From assembly GCA_965243835.1 (NCBI GenBank), contig OZ251578.1:1240001-1304000 (forward strand): DNA of 64,000 bases, written 5' to 3'. How positions within the stretch are numbered: position 1 is the stretch's first letter; each line of letters starts with the position of its first letter. The notes under the pieces are model-generated. The model worked only from the letters and a program-made list of their open reading frames with translations. It ran no database searches and had not been told where the DNA came from. The stretch is from G965202665 sp965243835 (GTDB taxonomy: Bacteria > Actinomycetota > Acidimicrobiia > Spongiisociales > Spongiisociaceae). Shown here piece by piece: positions 26,890 through 33,927 of the stretch. The translations under genes were made by a program, and so were the position numbers.

Positions 26890-27156
26890 CTAGTTGTAAG
26901 TGGGCGCCGGGTGGGTTGGTCCGGGTTGGATTACCTGATAGCCGGGTTCGGTTTCCGGGTAGGCCTCTACCTTTGGGCGCGGCGCGGGGACGGGCTGACC
27001 CGTTTCCCGCAGAACCGCGACATAGGCGTCGGCGGCTCCGGCTACGTTGCGGGCGGCTTCCTGCGCCGTCCGGCCCGCGGAGGTGCATCCGGGGAGGTCC
27101 GGCACGTACGCGAACCAATTCTTCCGTCCCGGTTCCAGAACGTATCCGTATTTCAT
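26890..27156 (-). CDS. HicB-family antitoxin-like protein, solitary
   Basis: 88 residues. The HicB/UPF0150 fold is recognisable: MKYGYVLEPGRKNWFAYVPDLPGCTSAGRTAQEAARNV, that is the aromatic strand, DLPGC turn and amphipathic helix. The C-terminal 30 residues are Pro-rich and lack a ribbon-helix-helix or HTH domain. No HicA toxin gene is adjacent on either side, so it is an orphan or serves another role. AAAGGGG lies 8 bases before the ATG. Confidence 0.72.
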   Translation of the reverse strand: MKYGYVLEPGRKNWFAYVPDLPGCTSAGRTAQEAARNVAGAADAYVAVLRETGQPVPAPRPKVEAYPETEPGYQVIQPGPTHPAPTYN

Positions 27157-27228
27157 GACATCTGCCCCTTTCCGTAGGGTCGTTCGACTCTAGACCCGTC
27201 CAGTCGGCCCGGTTGCGGCCAGCGGGGG

Positions 27229-27930
27229 TCAGCGGCGGGCGACGGCGCGGCGGGAGGGGCGCAGGGTGCGTAGTACGGTCACCACCCGCCCTAAGGCTTG
27301 TACGCCGTCGGTGAAGACCAGCGGCTCATAGGCCGGGTTCTCCGAGTGCAGAACTACCCGGCCGTCCCGGCGTTCCAGCCGTTTCACTACCGCCTCTTCC
27401 CCGTCCACCAGGAAGGCGGCGATGTCCCCGTTTTCCACGTCGGGCTGACTGCGCACCACCACCAGGTCCCCGTCCAGGATGCCCGCTTCGATCATGGAGT
27501 CGCCCCTCACCTCCAGCATGAACAACTCGCCCGACCCGACCAGCGACTCGGGCAGGGTCATCACCGTTTCCAGGTTCTCCTCGGCCAGGATGGGCCCTCC
27601 GGCCGCGATCCGGCCCACCAGCGGCACTTCCCGCCCCGGCTCTCCCCGACTCGCCGGCCCGTCGTCGTTCCCCGCCTCTCCGAGCACGGCGATGGCCCGC
27701 GGTTTGGCGGAGTCGCGGCTGATGGCCCCCGCCCGTTCCAGAGCCGACAGATGACTGTGCACGGTGGAGGGGGAGCGCAACCCCAACTCTTCCCCTATTT
27801 CCCGCACCGTGGGCGGGTAGCCGCGCACCGCCACCGTTTTCTTGATCAGTTCCAGCACATCGGTCTGACGGCGGCTGAGCCGCTTCCGCTCGGCGGCTCC
27901 GTCTCCGCTTACCGGTCGGTAGCGCTCCAT
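27229..27930 (-). CDS. lexA: LexA repressor
   Basis: 233 residues from ATG 27930, chosen because GAGGAGG precedes it at good spacing; an in-frame ATG at 27963 would add 11 residues. It represses the SOS regulon and self-cleaves when RecA is activated. The winged HTH is RGYPPTVREIGEELGLRSPSTVHSHL. The Ala-Gly cleavage site is in GRIAAGGPILA. Catalytic Ser is in RGDSMIEAGI and Lys in EEAVVKRLERR. It diverges from a LysM gene, and LexA boxes lie between the two, so both genes are probably autoregulated by LexA. Confidence 0.96.
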   Translation of the reverse strand: MERYRPVSGDGAAERKRLSRRQTDVLELIKKTVAVRGYPPTVREIGEELGLRSPSTVHSHLSALERAGAISRDSAKPRAIAVLGEAGNDDGPASRGEPGREVPLVGRIAAGGPILAEENLETVMTLPESLVGSGELFMLEVRGDSMIEAGILDGDLVVVRSQPDVENGDIAAFLVDGEEAVVKRLERRDGRVVLHSENPAYEPLVFTDGVQALGRVVTVLRTLRPSRRAVARR

Positions 27931-27988
27931 TTGAACCTCCTCCTCGTTTCGGGTTTTCGCCATCCTACCCCGCCCGGCTCCGGATTAC

Positions 27989-28000
27989 AAACATATGTTC
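27989..28000. promoter_or_regulatory. LexA box 1 (imperfect)
   Basis: AAACATATGTTC, one mismatch from GAACnnnnGTTC, 59 bases upstream of the chosen lexA start. It is the site nearest lexA. Confidence 0.65.
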
Positions 28001-28003
28001 GGT

Positions 28004-28031
28004 TTGACATAGAACACGCGTTCGGTAATAC
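28004..28031 (+). promoter_or_regulatory. Promoter of the LysM gene
   Basis: TTGACA at 28004-28009, 16-base spacer, TAATAC at 28026-28031. The spacer contains LexA box 2. The predicted transcript has a leader of about 75 bases. Confidence 0.6.
28012..28023. promoter_or_regulatory. LexA box 2 (perfect)
   Basis: GAACACGCGTTC, a perfect GAACnnnnGTTC dyad. It lies between TTGACA (28004-28009) and TAATAC (28026-28031), so LexA binding here would occlude the promoter of the LysM gene. Confidence 0.85.
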
Positions 28032-28048
28032 TATCCTTGTAGTTAATC

Positions 28049-28060
28049 GAACATACGTTC
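28049..28060. promoter_or_regulatory. LexA box 3 (perfect)
   Basis: GAACATACGTTC, perfect dyad, 37 bases from box 2 and about 10-20 bases downstream of the likely transcription start of the LysM gene. Suitable for a roadblock or cooperative binding. Confidence 0.85.
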
Positions 28061-28111
28061 CCTCTCGGGCGGAGGGGGGAGATCCCGGCAAGAGCAAAGG
28101 GGAAAGAAACT

Positions 28112-28567
28112 ATGAACAACCAATGGAGTTCCGCCGTCATGGTCTACGGCGCCGGGCGCGACCGCGTTCCGCGTCGGGTGGAGACCGCCGCCGACCGGCT
28201 GGGTCCGGTCCCCACCGTGCGCGCGCCCCGACCCGCCCCCACCCGTCCGGCTTCCCCGGGCCGCCTGCCCCGTCGCGCCCGGCCGGGGGCCCGGGTGGCG
28301 TGGTTGCGGGCGGCCGTGTGCGCGGCGGCGGCGTTGCTGGTCCTGCTGGCGGCGGTGGGGATGAGAGCGGGGGCCGACGAACCGGAGCCGCCCGCCGTCT
28401 CCTACGTAGTGGCCCCCTCCGACACGCTATGGTCTATCGCCGCCGGCCATGCCGCCGCGGGGAGCGATGTGCGCGCCTTGGTGGCGGGCATCAAAGAGGC
28501 CAACGGGATGACCGACTCCAACCTGCGGGCCGGCCGGCGCATAATGATCCCGGTGGATGCCGGGTGA
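28112..28567 (+). CDS. SOS-regulated LysM membrane protein, YneA/ChiZ-like cell-division suppressor
   Basis: 151 residues: Arg/Pro-rich cytosolic segment (1-60), one membrane helix (about 62-85) and a C-terminal extracytoplasmic LysM domain (about 97-147, SYVVAPSDTLWSIA to LRAGRRIMIPV). The architecture and the position divergent from lexA, under LexA boxes, match Bacillus YneA and the mycobacterial Rv2719c/ChiZ locus, which delay septation during SOS. Functional equivalence is inferred from context; sequence outside LysM is not conserved. AAAGGGGAAAG precedes the ATG. Confidence 0.82.
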   Translation: MNNQWSSAVMVYGAGRDRVPRRVETAADRLGPVPTVRAPRPAPTRPASPGRLPRRARPGARVAWLRAAVCAAAALLVLLAAVGMRAGADEPEPPAVSYVVAPSDTLWSIAAGHAAAGSDVRALVAGIKEANGMTDSNLRAGRRIMIPVDAG

Positions 28568-28636
28568 GATCGCTCTCCGCCGTCGGGCCGCCCCGTGTAA
28601 GGCGGGTGTTGGTGATTTGCCGGGCGCCGGGTCGGG

Positions 28637-30136
28637 TTAACCGGCGGCGACGGTGCGGAGTTGGGAGCGCAGGTCGGTGATTTCCCCCTGCGCCCATTCG
28701 ATGACCGGTCCCCGATGCCAAGCCAGCGAACGGTCCAGGGCGATGGTCAGTTGGCCGAGGTTGCGGGCGGCCGCCCCGGCCCCGGTTGCGTCCCCGGCGC
28801 GCAAGGCGGTCACGTAATCGTCCTGCCAGCTTTCCAGTTGCGTCAGGGCATTCGTCGCTTCGGTGCGGTGGGCGGTGAAGTCCGCGATGTCCGGCAGGTC
28901 GCCCAGGATGGACCGGGACCAGACGATGGATTCGTTGAGGGAGGCGGAGACGGCCTGCAACTCCTCGGGGGAGGCGGCCCGCTCCGGCAGTTCCGGCAGA
29001 TTGAAGGCACGGCCCCAAGGTTGCGCGTAGGACAGCATTTCCGCCAGCCGCTCCTCCATAATCAAGGCCCGGGTGGAAATCCGGCCCAGGGTTTCCCGCT
29101 CGGCGGCCAACTCCTCCGGGACGGACGAGGCCCCCGGCAACGGCGAGTCGGGCAACTCCTCCTCGGACAGGGTCATGGCGCGGCGGGCCGCCCCGTCCAG
29201 TCTTCCCAGTTCTCCGGCCAGCCCGGACAGGACCTCTTCGTCCCAACCGCCCGCGGCGGTGATGGAGGCCAATCGCAACTCCAAGGGCCGCAGGGAGGAG
29301 TCCAGGGTTTCGGCGGCGGAGGCGTGTTCCGCCTGCCGGGCCGATACGGCCTCGGCGGAGCGGCTGGTGAGTTGCCATCCCGCGAACGCCCCGGCCGCCA
29401 GGATGAGCGACGCCACCAAAATCAACGGCCAGCGCATTCGCCGCGGGCGGCTCAGATGATCGACGGGCCCGATGTAGTCGGGGTTGCGCCGGGGGCTGAG
29501 ATCCATCTGTTCGGTGGCCTCCCACAGTCGTTTGACGGCGTCCCCGGTGTTGCCCTCCCGTCCATTGGGCGGAATCGTTTCGGGGGAAACATCGTCCAGG
29601 GAGGGCAACATATCCCAGGCGGAGGGGGCGGCGGTCGGGTTTTCCCACCCGTTTTCACCCACCGCGGTGACGAACCGGGCCGAATGTTCGTCGAAGCCGA
29701 GCAGGGTGGCCAGCATCCCCCCGTCGGCCGGGTGGGCGGTGGGCAACAGGTCGCTGTGATCAACGTAGGCCGCCGGGGGGGCGTTCTTCCTTTTCCGACC
29801 TTTGGCTCCGTTGGAGGAGGCGGGGGAGGAGCCGTTGGCGGACCGGGGGCGGTCTCCGGCGGCGGAGCGGGCGGTCTTGTTCCGGCGGCGGGAGCCCGGC
29901 GCGGGTGGGCCCGTCCCGTTGGGCGCGGCCGGGGCGGCCGCGGTCAGCGGCAGTTGGCCGTCCGGGGCGGGGGGCGGATCGGGCCAGCGGCCGGCGCCCG
30001 CTTCGTCGGCGGGGTCCGGGGAAGACCCGGCGCCGGTTGCGCGGACTTGTTCCCCGGCGGGGGCGGGGTCGGCGTCGGTCGGGGGGCCCTCCGGCAGTCG
30101 GGGGGACATCAGCCAAGAGGGGAGGAAGAAGTCCAC
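28637..30136 (-). CDS. Single-pass membrane protein of unknown function
   Basis: 499 residues. The first 115 are low-complexity Pro/Ala/Gly/Arg. A short acidic region with LLGFDEHSARFVTAVGENGWENP follows. A transmembrane helix lies at about 233-256 (WPLILVASLILAAGAFAGW), and the C-terminal 240 residues form a predicted helical extracytoplasmic domain rich in Glu, Leu and Ala (AEHASAAETLDSSLRPLELRLASITAAGGW). No family recognised. It has convergent orientation to the LysM gene. A role in envelope or division would be guesswork. Confidence 0.75.
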   Translation of the reverse strand: MDFFLPSWLMSPRLPEGPPTDADPAPAGEQVRATGAGSSPDPADEAGAGRWPDPPPAPDGQLPLTAAAPAAPNGTGPPAPGSRRRNKTARSAAGDRPRSANGSSPASSNGAKGRKRKNAPPAAYVDHSDLLPTAHPADGGMLATLLGFDEHSARFVTAVGENGWENPTAAPSAWDMLPSLDDVSPETIPPNGREGNTGDAVKRLWEATEQMDLSPRRNPDYIGPVDHLSRPRRMRWPLILVASLILAAGAFAGWQLTSRSAEAVSARQAEHASAAETLDSSLRPLELRLASITAAGGWDEEVLSGLAGELGRLDGAARRAMTLSEEELPDSPLPGASSVPEELAAERETLGRISTRALIMEERLAEMLSYAQPWGRAFNLPELPERAASPEELQAVSASLNESIVWSRSILGDLPDIADFTAHRTEATNALTQLESWQDDYVTALRAGDATGAGAAARNLGQLTIALDRSLAWHRGPVIEWAQGEITDLRSQLRTVAAG

Positions 30137-30392
30137 CGCGTTGCGCTTGTCCGGAGCGTGCCGGGGTTGGTGGAGGGACCAGGAGCGGGAAGCCCGGTGT
30201 TTGCCTTTTCCGCGGCCCCCGTTGGAGGAGGCGGGCGCGGCGGGTGAATAGTCGACCGCCGGGGACGGTGTTTCGATTCGGGGGATGGGAAAGCTCCTTC
30301 AGGCCTTACTCCGCCCGGCTCAAGAGCCCCGCCGTTTTAAATTTGTCCGCTCCTTATTCAATAGCCGGTCGTACTTGCTAAGAATAAGGACT
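30137..30392. other. Divergent intergenic region between the membrane-protein gene and dut
   Basis: 256 bases. The last 80 are AT-rich (around 30335-30390) and probably hold the dut promoter, but no confident -35/-10 pair was found. The remaining bases show no supported gene. Confidence 0.5.
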
Positions 30393-30830
30393 ATGAACCT
30401 TAGCGTCCTCAAATTGGATTTGCAACTACCGACGCCGGGGCGGGCCCATCCCGGGGATGCCGGACTGGATTTGCACGCCCGGCATCCGACGCTGATCGAA
30501 CCCGGGGAGCGGGCGGTGGTGGGCACCGGGGTGGCGGTGGCCGTTCCCGACGGTTACGCCGGACTGGTGGTGCCCCGCAGCGGCCTGGCCGCCCGGTTCG
30601 GGATCGGGGTGGTGAACTCCCCGGGACTGATCGATTCCGGGTACCGGGGGGAAATCAAGGTGATACTGGTCAACCACGGCCGGGAAAGGTTCGCAGCGGC
30701 CAGGGGCGATCGCATCGCCCAGTTGATGGTGTTGGCGCTGGCCTCCCCGGCGGTGGTGGAGGTGGAGGAGCTGGGGGAGTTGGGGGATACCGCGCGGGGC
30801 GGGAACGGTTTCGGTTCTTCGGGGCGGTAG
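30393..30830 (+). CDS. dut: dUTP diphosphatase
   Basis: 145 residues from ATG 30393 (AAGGA just upstream). It hydrolyses dUTP to dUMP and keeps uracil out of DNA. All five trimeric dUTPase motifs are visible: DAGLDLHA, VPRSGLAARFGI, GLIDSGYRGEIKV, RGDRIAQLMV, and C-terminal GGNGFGSSGR. It stands alone ahead of the tRNA cluster. Confidence 0.95.
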   Translation: MNLSVLKLDLQLPTPGRAHPGDAGLDLHARHPTLIEPGERAVVGTGVAVAVPDGYAGLVVPRSGLAARFGIGVVNSPGLIDSGYRGEIKVILVNHGRERFAAARGDRIAQLMVLALASPAVVEVEELGELGDTARGGNGFGSSGR

Positions 30831-30884
30831 GGGCGCGGAGCCGGTCGGTGCGGCCGGGTTGCGCCGGCGCCGATGGAAACCTGC

Positions 30885-30890
30885 TATACT
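30885..30890 (+). promoter_or_regulatory. Candidate -10 box for the tRNA cluster
   Basis: TATACT 25 bases upstream of tRNA-Gly; TTGCGC at 30859-30864 is a possible -35 but the spacer is long (20). Similar TTGCGC/T boxes precede two other genes nearby. Confidence 0.45.
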
Positions 30891-30915
30891 GGCTTCGCCG
30901 GATATTGGAGACGGC

Positions 30916-30988
30916 GCGGAAGTAGCTCAGTTGGTAGAGCGCAACCTTGCCAAGGTTGAGGTCGCGGGTTCGAATCCCGTCTTCCGCT
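30916..30988 (+). tRNA. tRNA-Gly (GCC)
   Basis: 73 bases. Acceptor GCGGAAG pairs with CTTCCGC; D-loop AGCTCAGTTGGTAGAGC; anticodon stem CAACC/GGTTG around TTGCCAA; T-loop GGGTTCGAATCCC. CCA is not encoded. Confidence 0.97.
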
Positions 30989-30992
30989 CGGC

Positions 30993-31063
30993 GGCGACGT
31001 GGCCGAGTGGTTAGGCACAGCTCTGCAAAAGCTGGTACACCGGTTCGATTCCGGTCGTCGCCT
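30993..31063 (+). tRNA. tRNA-Cys (GCA)
   Basis: 71 bases, 4 bases after tRNA-Gly. Acceptor GGCGACG pairs with CGTCGCC; anticodon loop CTGCAAA between AGCT and AGCT; T-arm CCGGTTCGATTCCGG. CCA not encoded. Confidence 0.96.
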
Positions 31064-31078
31064 CGACCGGGCGGGAGC

Positions 31079-31153
31079 GGGCGCTTAGCTCAGGGGAAGA
31101 GCGCTTCCTTGACGCGGAAGAGGTCACAGGTTCAAATCCTGTAGCGCCCACCA
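31079..31153 (+). tRNA. tRNA-Val (GAC)
   Basis: 75 bases with encoded CCA. Acceptor GGGCGCT pairs with AGCGCCC; anticodon loop TTGACGC in a CTTCC/GGAAG stem; T-arm CAGGTTCAAATCCTG. Confidence 0.97.
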
Positions 31154-31264
31154 CCGGCGGTTTTGCCCGGCAACCCGCCCGCTTGATTACCCCCCTGTTC
31201 GCCGATTAGCAACGGGGATTTTCCATCGCTTATCACCCGCGGTTTTCCGTCCCCGCTTTTCGGT

Positions 31265-31293
31265 TTGCGCTTTTTTGAAAAGGGGTGTATAGT
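31265..31293 (+). promoter_or_regulatory. Promoter of the 130-residue protein gene
   Basis: TTGCGC (31265-31270), 17-base spacer, TATAGT (31288-31293), followed by a leader of about 34 bases containing AGGAAAGGA. Confidence 0.55.
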
Positions 31294-31332
31294 AGGCGTC
31301 AGTACTAGCCACTAGGAAAGGATGATTCGGTA

Positions 31333-31725
31333 ATGCCGATCACAGAAGAACACCGGGACGCCATTGTCCAGGGCAGGAAAGAGTCCCGGGCCGTGCGGGT
31401 TTATTTGGAGGCCCTCACCGCCGCCCCCAGCGGTCCCAGCAACGAGGAGAGCCTGCGCAACCGTTTGGAGCGCACCGAGGCCGCCTTGGAGACCGAGACC
31501 AACACCCTCAAGCGGTTGGACCTCACCCAGAAGAAGTTTGATCTTCTGGACCAGCTGAGCTCCACCTCCGATTCGGTTGACATGGAGCAACTGGAGGCTG
31601 ACTTCGTGGCCGTGGCGGCTGGTTATTCCGAGCGCAAGGGCATCGGTTACAGCGCTTGGAGAGCGGCCGGAGTCGCCCCGAGCGTTCTCGCCGCGGCCGG
31701 CATCTCCCGCACCCGTCGGGGCTGA
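31333..31725 (+). CDS. Conserved small actinobacterial-type protein of unknown function
   Basis: 130 residues. The N-terminal two thirds are helical and coiled-coil-like (SLRNRLERTEAALETETNTLKRLDLTQKKFDLLDQL), then a conserved-looking end YSERKGIGYSAWRAAGVAPSVLAAAGI that resembles a helix-turn-helix-like tail seen in uncharacterised actinobacterial proteins. Charged, soluble, no signal peptide. It has its own promoter and Shine-Dalgarno and is convergent with the metallopeptidase gene, 10 bases away. Confidence 0.82.
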   Translation: MPITEEHRDAIVQGRKESRAVRVYLEALTAAPSGPSNEESLRNRLERTEAALETETNTLKRLDLTQKKFDLLDQLSSTSDSVDMEQLEADFVAVAAGYSERKGIGYSAWRAAGVAPSVLAAAGISRTRRG

Positions 31726-31735
31726 TTCCGAACTT

Positions 31736-32119
31736 TCAACCCCATCCCATATCCTCCAGTCGGTCATCCGACATTCCCAAGTGATGGCCGACTTCGTGGA
31801 GGACGGTGCGGCGGATTTCATCTTTGAGTAGGGCATCGTCCGCTTGGTGGTTTCGTTGCCAGGCGAGGTGGGCGCTGATATAGATGGAAATGCGGTCGGG
31901 CATAACTCCGGCGTAGTCCATTCCCCGTTCCGTCAGCATTATGCCGTGGTACAACCCGAACATGCACTCCCCGCACGGGTCGTCCTCCGGGTCGGGCCGG
32001 TCTTCGAGCACCACGACCAGGTTGTCTATCTTCCGGGCGATGTCGGGCGGAACTTCGGACAAGGCGCGGTCGATGGCCCGCTGGAAGAAACGGCGTATGG
32101 GACGTCCGTAGATGTTCAT
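31736..32119 (-). CDS. Minimal zincin-type metallopeptidase (DUF1025-like)
   Basis: 127 residues from ATG 32119; an upstream in-frame ATG at 32161 would add 14. The zinc-binding motif is TVLHEVGHHLGMSDDRLEDMGW near the C-terminus (HExxH with a downstream His-Leu-Gly context). The family of small cytosolic zincins is common in actinobacteria; substrates are not known. The start ATG lies six bases after TACAAT (minus strand), consistent with a leaderless transcript. Confidence 0.85.
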   Translation of the reverse strand: MNIYGRPIRRFFQRAIDRALSEVPPDIARKIDNLVVVLEDRPDPEDDPCGECMFGLYHGIMLTERGMDYAGVMPDRISIYISAHLAWQRNHQADDALLKDEIRRTVLHEVGHHLGMSDDRLEDMGWG

Positions 32120-32167
32120 AGCCGCATTGTAGTTGCGGACGCGCTCCGAGTGGAGAAGCATGGGATG

Positions 32168-32197
32168 TTGCGTCGGCGGGGATGCGCGGTGTATAAT
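32168..32197 (+). promoter_or_regulatory. Promoter of tRNA-Val (CAC)
   Basis: TTGCGT (32168-32173), 18-base spacer, TATAAT (32192-32197), 56 bases before the tRNA. Confidence 0.6.
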
Positions 32198-32252
32198 GCG
32201 GGTTTCCGCCGCCGGGCCGTTCCGCGCCTGGTATGATTATTGCGGGAGGGGA

Positions 32253-32327
32253 GGGCGCTTAGCTCAGCGGGAGAGCGCTGCCTTCACACGGCAGAGGTCA
32301 CTGGTTCGATCCCAGTAGCGCCCACCA
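32253..32327 (+). tRNA. tRNA-Val (CAC)
   Basis: 75 bases with encoded CCA. Acceptor GGGCGCT/AGCGCCC as in the GAC isoacceptor; anticodon loop TTCACAC in a CTGCC/GGCAG stem; T-arm CTGGTTCGATCCCAG. Confidence 0.97.
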
Positions 32328-32386
32328 TGGGAACCCGTCGGCGGAGCGCGGACGGCTTTATTTTCAGACGGTCGTACAATCGCGCT

Positions 32387-32935
32387 ATGACCTCTTTTCC
32401 CCGCAACGGAGATCCGGATCCGGAACTGGGCCGCCGGATGGACAACCAGATGCGCCGCGAGATGGAACGGGCCGAACAGCAGGCGATCGACTTGGCGGTG
32501 CGGCGACGCAGTTTGGAGGACGCGGCCTGGGAGGCGGTTCAGTCCGGGAGCCGGGTGGGGGTGCGGGCGGGCGTTTTTGAAACAGAGGGGGCGGCGGTGT
32601 ACGCCCGCAACGATCTGCTCAGCCTGGAAACCGCCCGGGGCGGGGTGGAGGTGTGCCTGCCCAATGTGGATGCGCTTTTGGTCCGTCCCGGCGGGGAGCC
32701 GGGGCGTTCCGTGCCGCGGGAGGCGGAATCTTTCGCCGCCCGACTGGCGGTCATGCATATCTACCGGGAGCGGGTGGAGGTGATAATCCGGGGCGGCGCC
32801 AGCCGTTTTCCGGGCAGATTGGAGGCGGCGGCCCGCGATCATCTGCTACTGGAAACCCCCGATGCCCGAATCTTGATACCTTTGCCGGCCGTGGCGTGCG
32901 TCCTCCGTCCCCGCTCCCCGGAAGCGGGGTTTTAG
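32387..32935 (+). CDS. Protein of unknown function
   Basis: 182 residues. Acidic-basic N-terminus (ELGRRMDNQMRREMERAEQQAIDL), then a mainly beta region with AVYARNDLLSLETARGGVEVCLPNVDALLV and a second similar module with HLLLETPDARILIPLPAVACVLRP. The two modules look like an internal duplication of a small barrel-like fold, an inference from pattern only. No signal peptide. TACAAT lies six bases before the ATG, so the transcript is probably leaderless. It ends in a terminator hairpin. Confidence 0.75.
   Translation: MTSFPRNGDPDPELGRRMDNQMRREMERAEQQAIDLAVRRRSLEDAAWEAVQSGSRVGVRAGVFETEGAAVYARNDLLSLETARGGVEVCLPNVDALLVRPGGEPGRSVPREAESFAARLAVMHIYRERVEVIIRGGASRFPGRLEAAARDHLLLETPDARILIPLPAVACVLRPRSPEAGF
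32909..32933 (+). terminator. Rho-independent terminator
   Basis: Stem CCCCGCT/AGCGGGG with loop CCCCGGA followed by TTTT. It overlaps the last codons and stop of the preceding gene. Confidence 0.75.
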
Positions 32936-33002
32936 CGCGGCGCCGACTTCCGGGAAATCATCCGTTCGGAACCGGCGGACAACCGGGGGAAGACCGCCCC
33001 CG

Positions 33003-33920
33003 CTACCCTCCCGCAAACCATAACGCATCGACCGCTATCGCCCCGAACAGCCCCGTCAAATACATTATGGAAAACAGGAAAAGGCGCATGGCGCCCTCCA
33101 CGGTCAAAGTCCGGCGCAAACGGACCGCGTACAAGATGAAAACCGCCCCCAGAACGGCCGCGCACGTCGTGTAGAACCAGGACATTCCGCCCACCGGGGC
33201 GAACCCCAAACTGAGGGCGGCCACGATGAGTGTATAGACCAGAATTCGGTTGGCCACTCGGCGAAAGGAAACCACTACCGGCAACATGGGCACGCCGGCC
33301 TCCCGGTAGTCGTCGCGGTAACGAACGGCCAACGCCCAAAAATGGGGAGGAGTCCAGAAAAACACGATGGCGAACAGCGCCAGCGGAGCCCACCCCAGGC
33401 CGTTCTCCACCGCCGCCCAGCCCACCAGCGGGGGAACCGCTCCGGCCGCGCCGCCGATGACGATGTTGGAAGGCGAGCGGCGTTTCAACCACAGGGTGTA
33501 GACCAGAATGTAAAAGGCGGCGGCCCCCAAAGCGAGGAGCGCGCTCAGCGCGTTCACCCAGATGATCAACACCGCTCCCGCCGCCGCCTCCAGGACGATG
33601 GCGAGCAGGGTCGCGGCCCGGGGCGTAATCACCCCCGTCGGCAAAGGCCGGCCCCGGGTGCGCCGCATTATCCGGTCCAGGTCGCGGTCCAGCACCATAT
33701 TGGCGGCGTTGGCCCCCATGGCCGACAAGGCCCCTCCGATGACCGCGGCCGCCCCGGGGACGAACGGGGGCAGGCCCCGGCGGGCCAGGAACATGGCGGG
33801 AACCGTGGTGATCACCAGCAACCCCACGATGCGGGGTTTGACGAGGGCCGCCCACGCCCTCCATGGGGCGGGGGTCGGAGACGGACGGGGGCGGGTTCCG
33901 GTTAATGCCACAGTCGGCAA
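33003..33920 (-). CDS. ctaB: Protoheme IX farnesyltransferase (heme O synthase)
   Basis: 305 residues from TTG 33920; a GTG at 33911 is a possible start. This polytopic UbiA-family prenyltransferase makes heme O for cytochrome oxidase. The Mg-prenyl diphosphate motif NAANMVLDRDLDRIMRRTRG lies in the second loop, the second signature YTLWLKRRSPSNIVIGGAAGA follows, and eight to nine membrane helices are predicted. It is divergent from ctaA with starts only 7 bases apart, so promoters must lie within the opposing coding ends. Confidence 0.95.
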   Translation of the reverse strand: MPTVALTGTRPRPSPTPAPWRAWAALVKPRIVGLLVITTVPAMFLARRGLPPFVPGAAAVIGGALSAMGANAANMVLDRDLDRIMRRTRGRPLPTGVITPRAATLLAIVLEAAAGAVLIIWVNALSALLALGAAAFYILVYTLWLKRRSPSNIVIGGAAGAVPPLVGWAAVENGLGWAPLALFAIVFFWTPPHFWALAVRYRDDYREAGVPMLPVVVSFRRVANRILVYTLIVAALSLGFAPVGGMSWFYTTCAAVLGAVFILYAVRLRRTLTVEGAMRLFLFSIMYLTGLFGAIAVDALWFAGG

Positions 33921-33927
33921 TGTTAAT

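Noticed and set aside
25122..27118. Long Pro/Thr-rich repetitive minus-strand frames across the dapF array
   Set aside because: They are the complement of the duplicated dapF DNA. Repetition comes from the tandem units, not from a repeat protein under selection.
28570..28660. Terminator hairpin between the convergent LysM and membrane-protein genes
   Set aside because: Only a five-base stem (CCGCC/GGCGG) without a T tract; too weak to claim.
29802..30251. Plus-strand Gly/Pro-rich frames opposite the N-terminus of the membrane-protein gene
   Set aside because: Antisense of low-complexity coding DNA, without a ribosome-binding site or domain.
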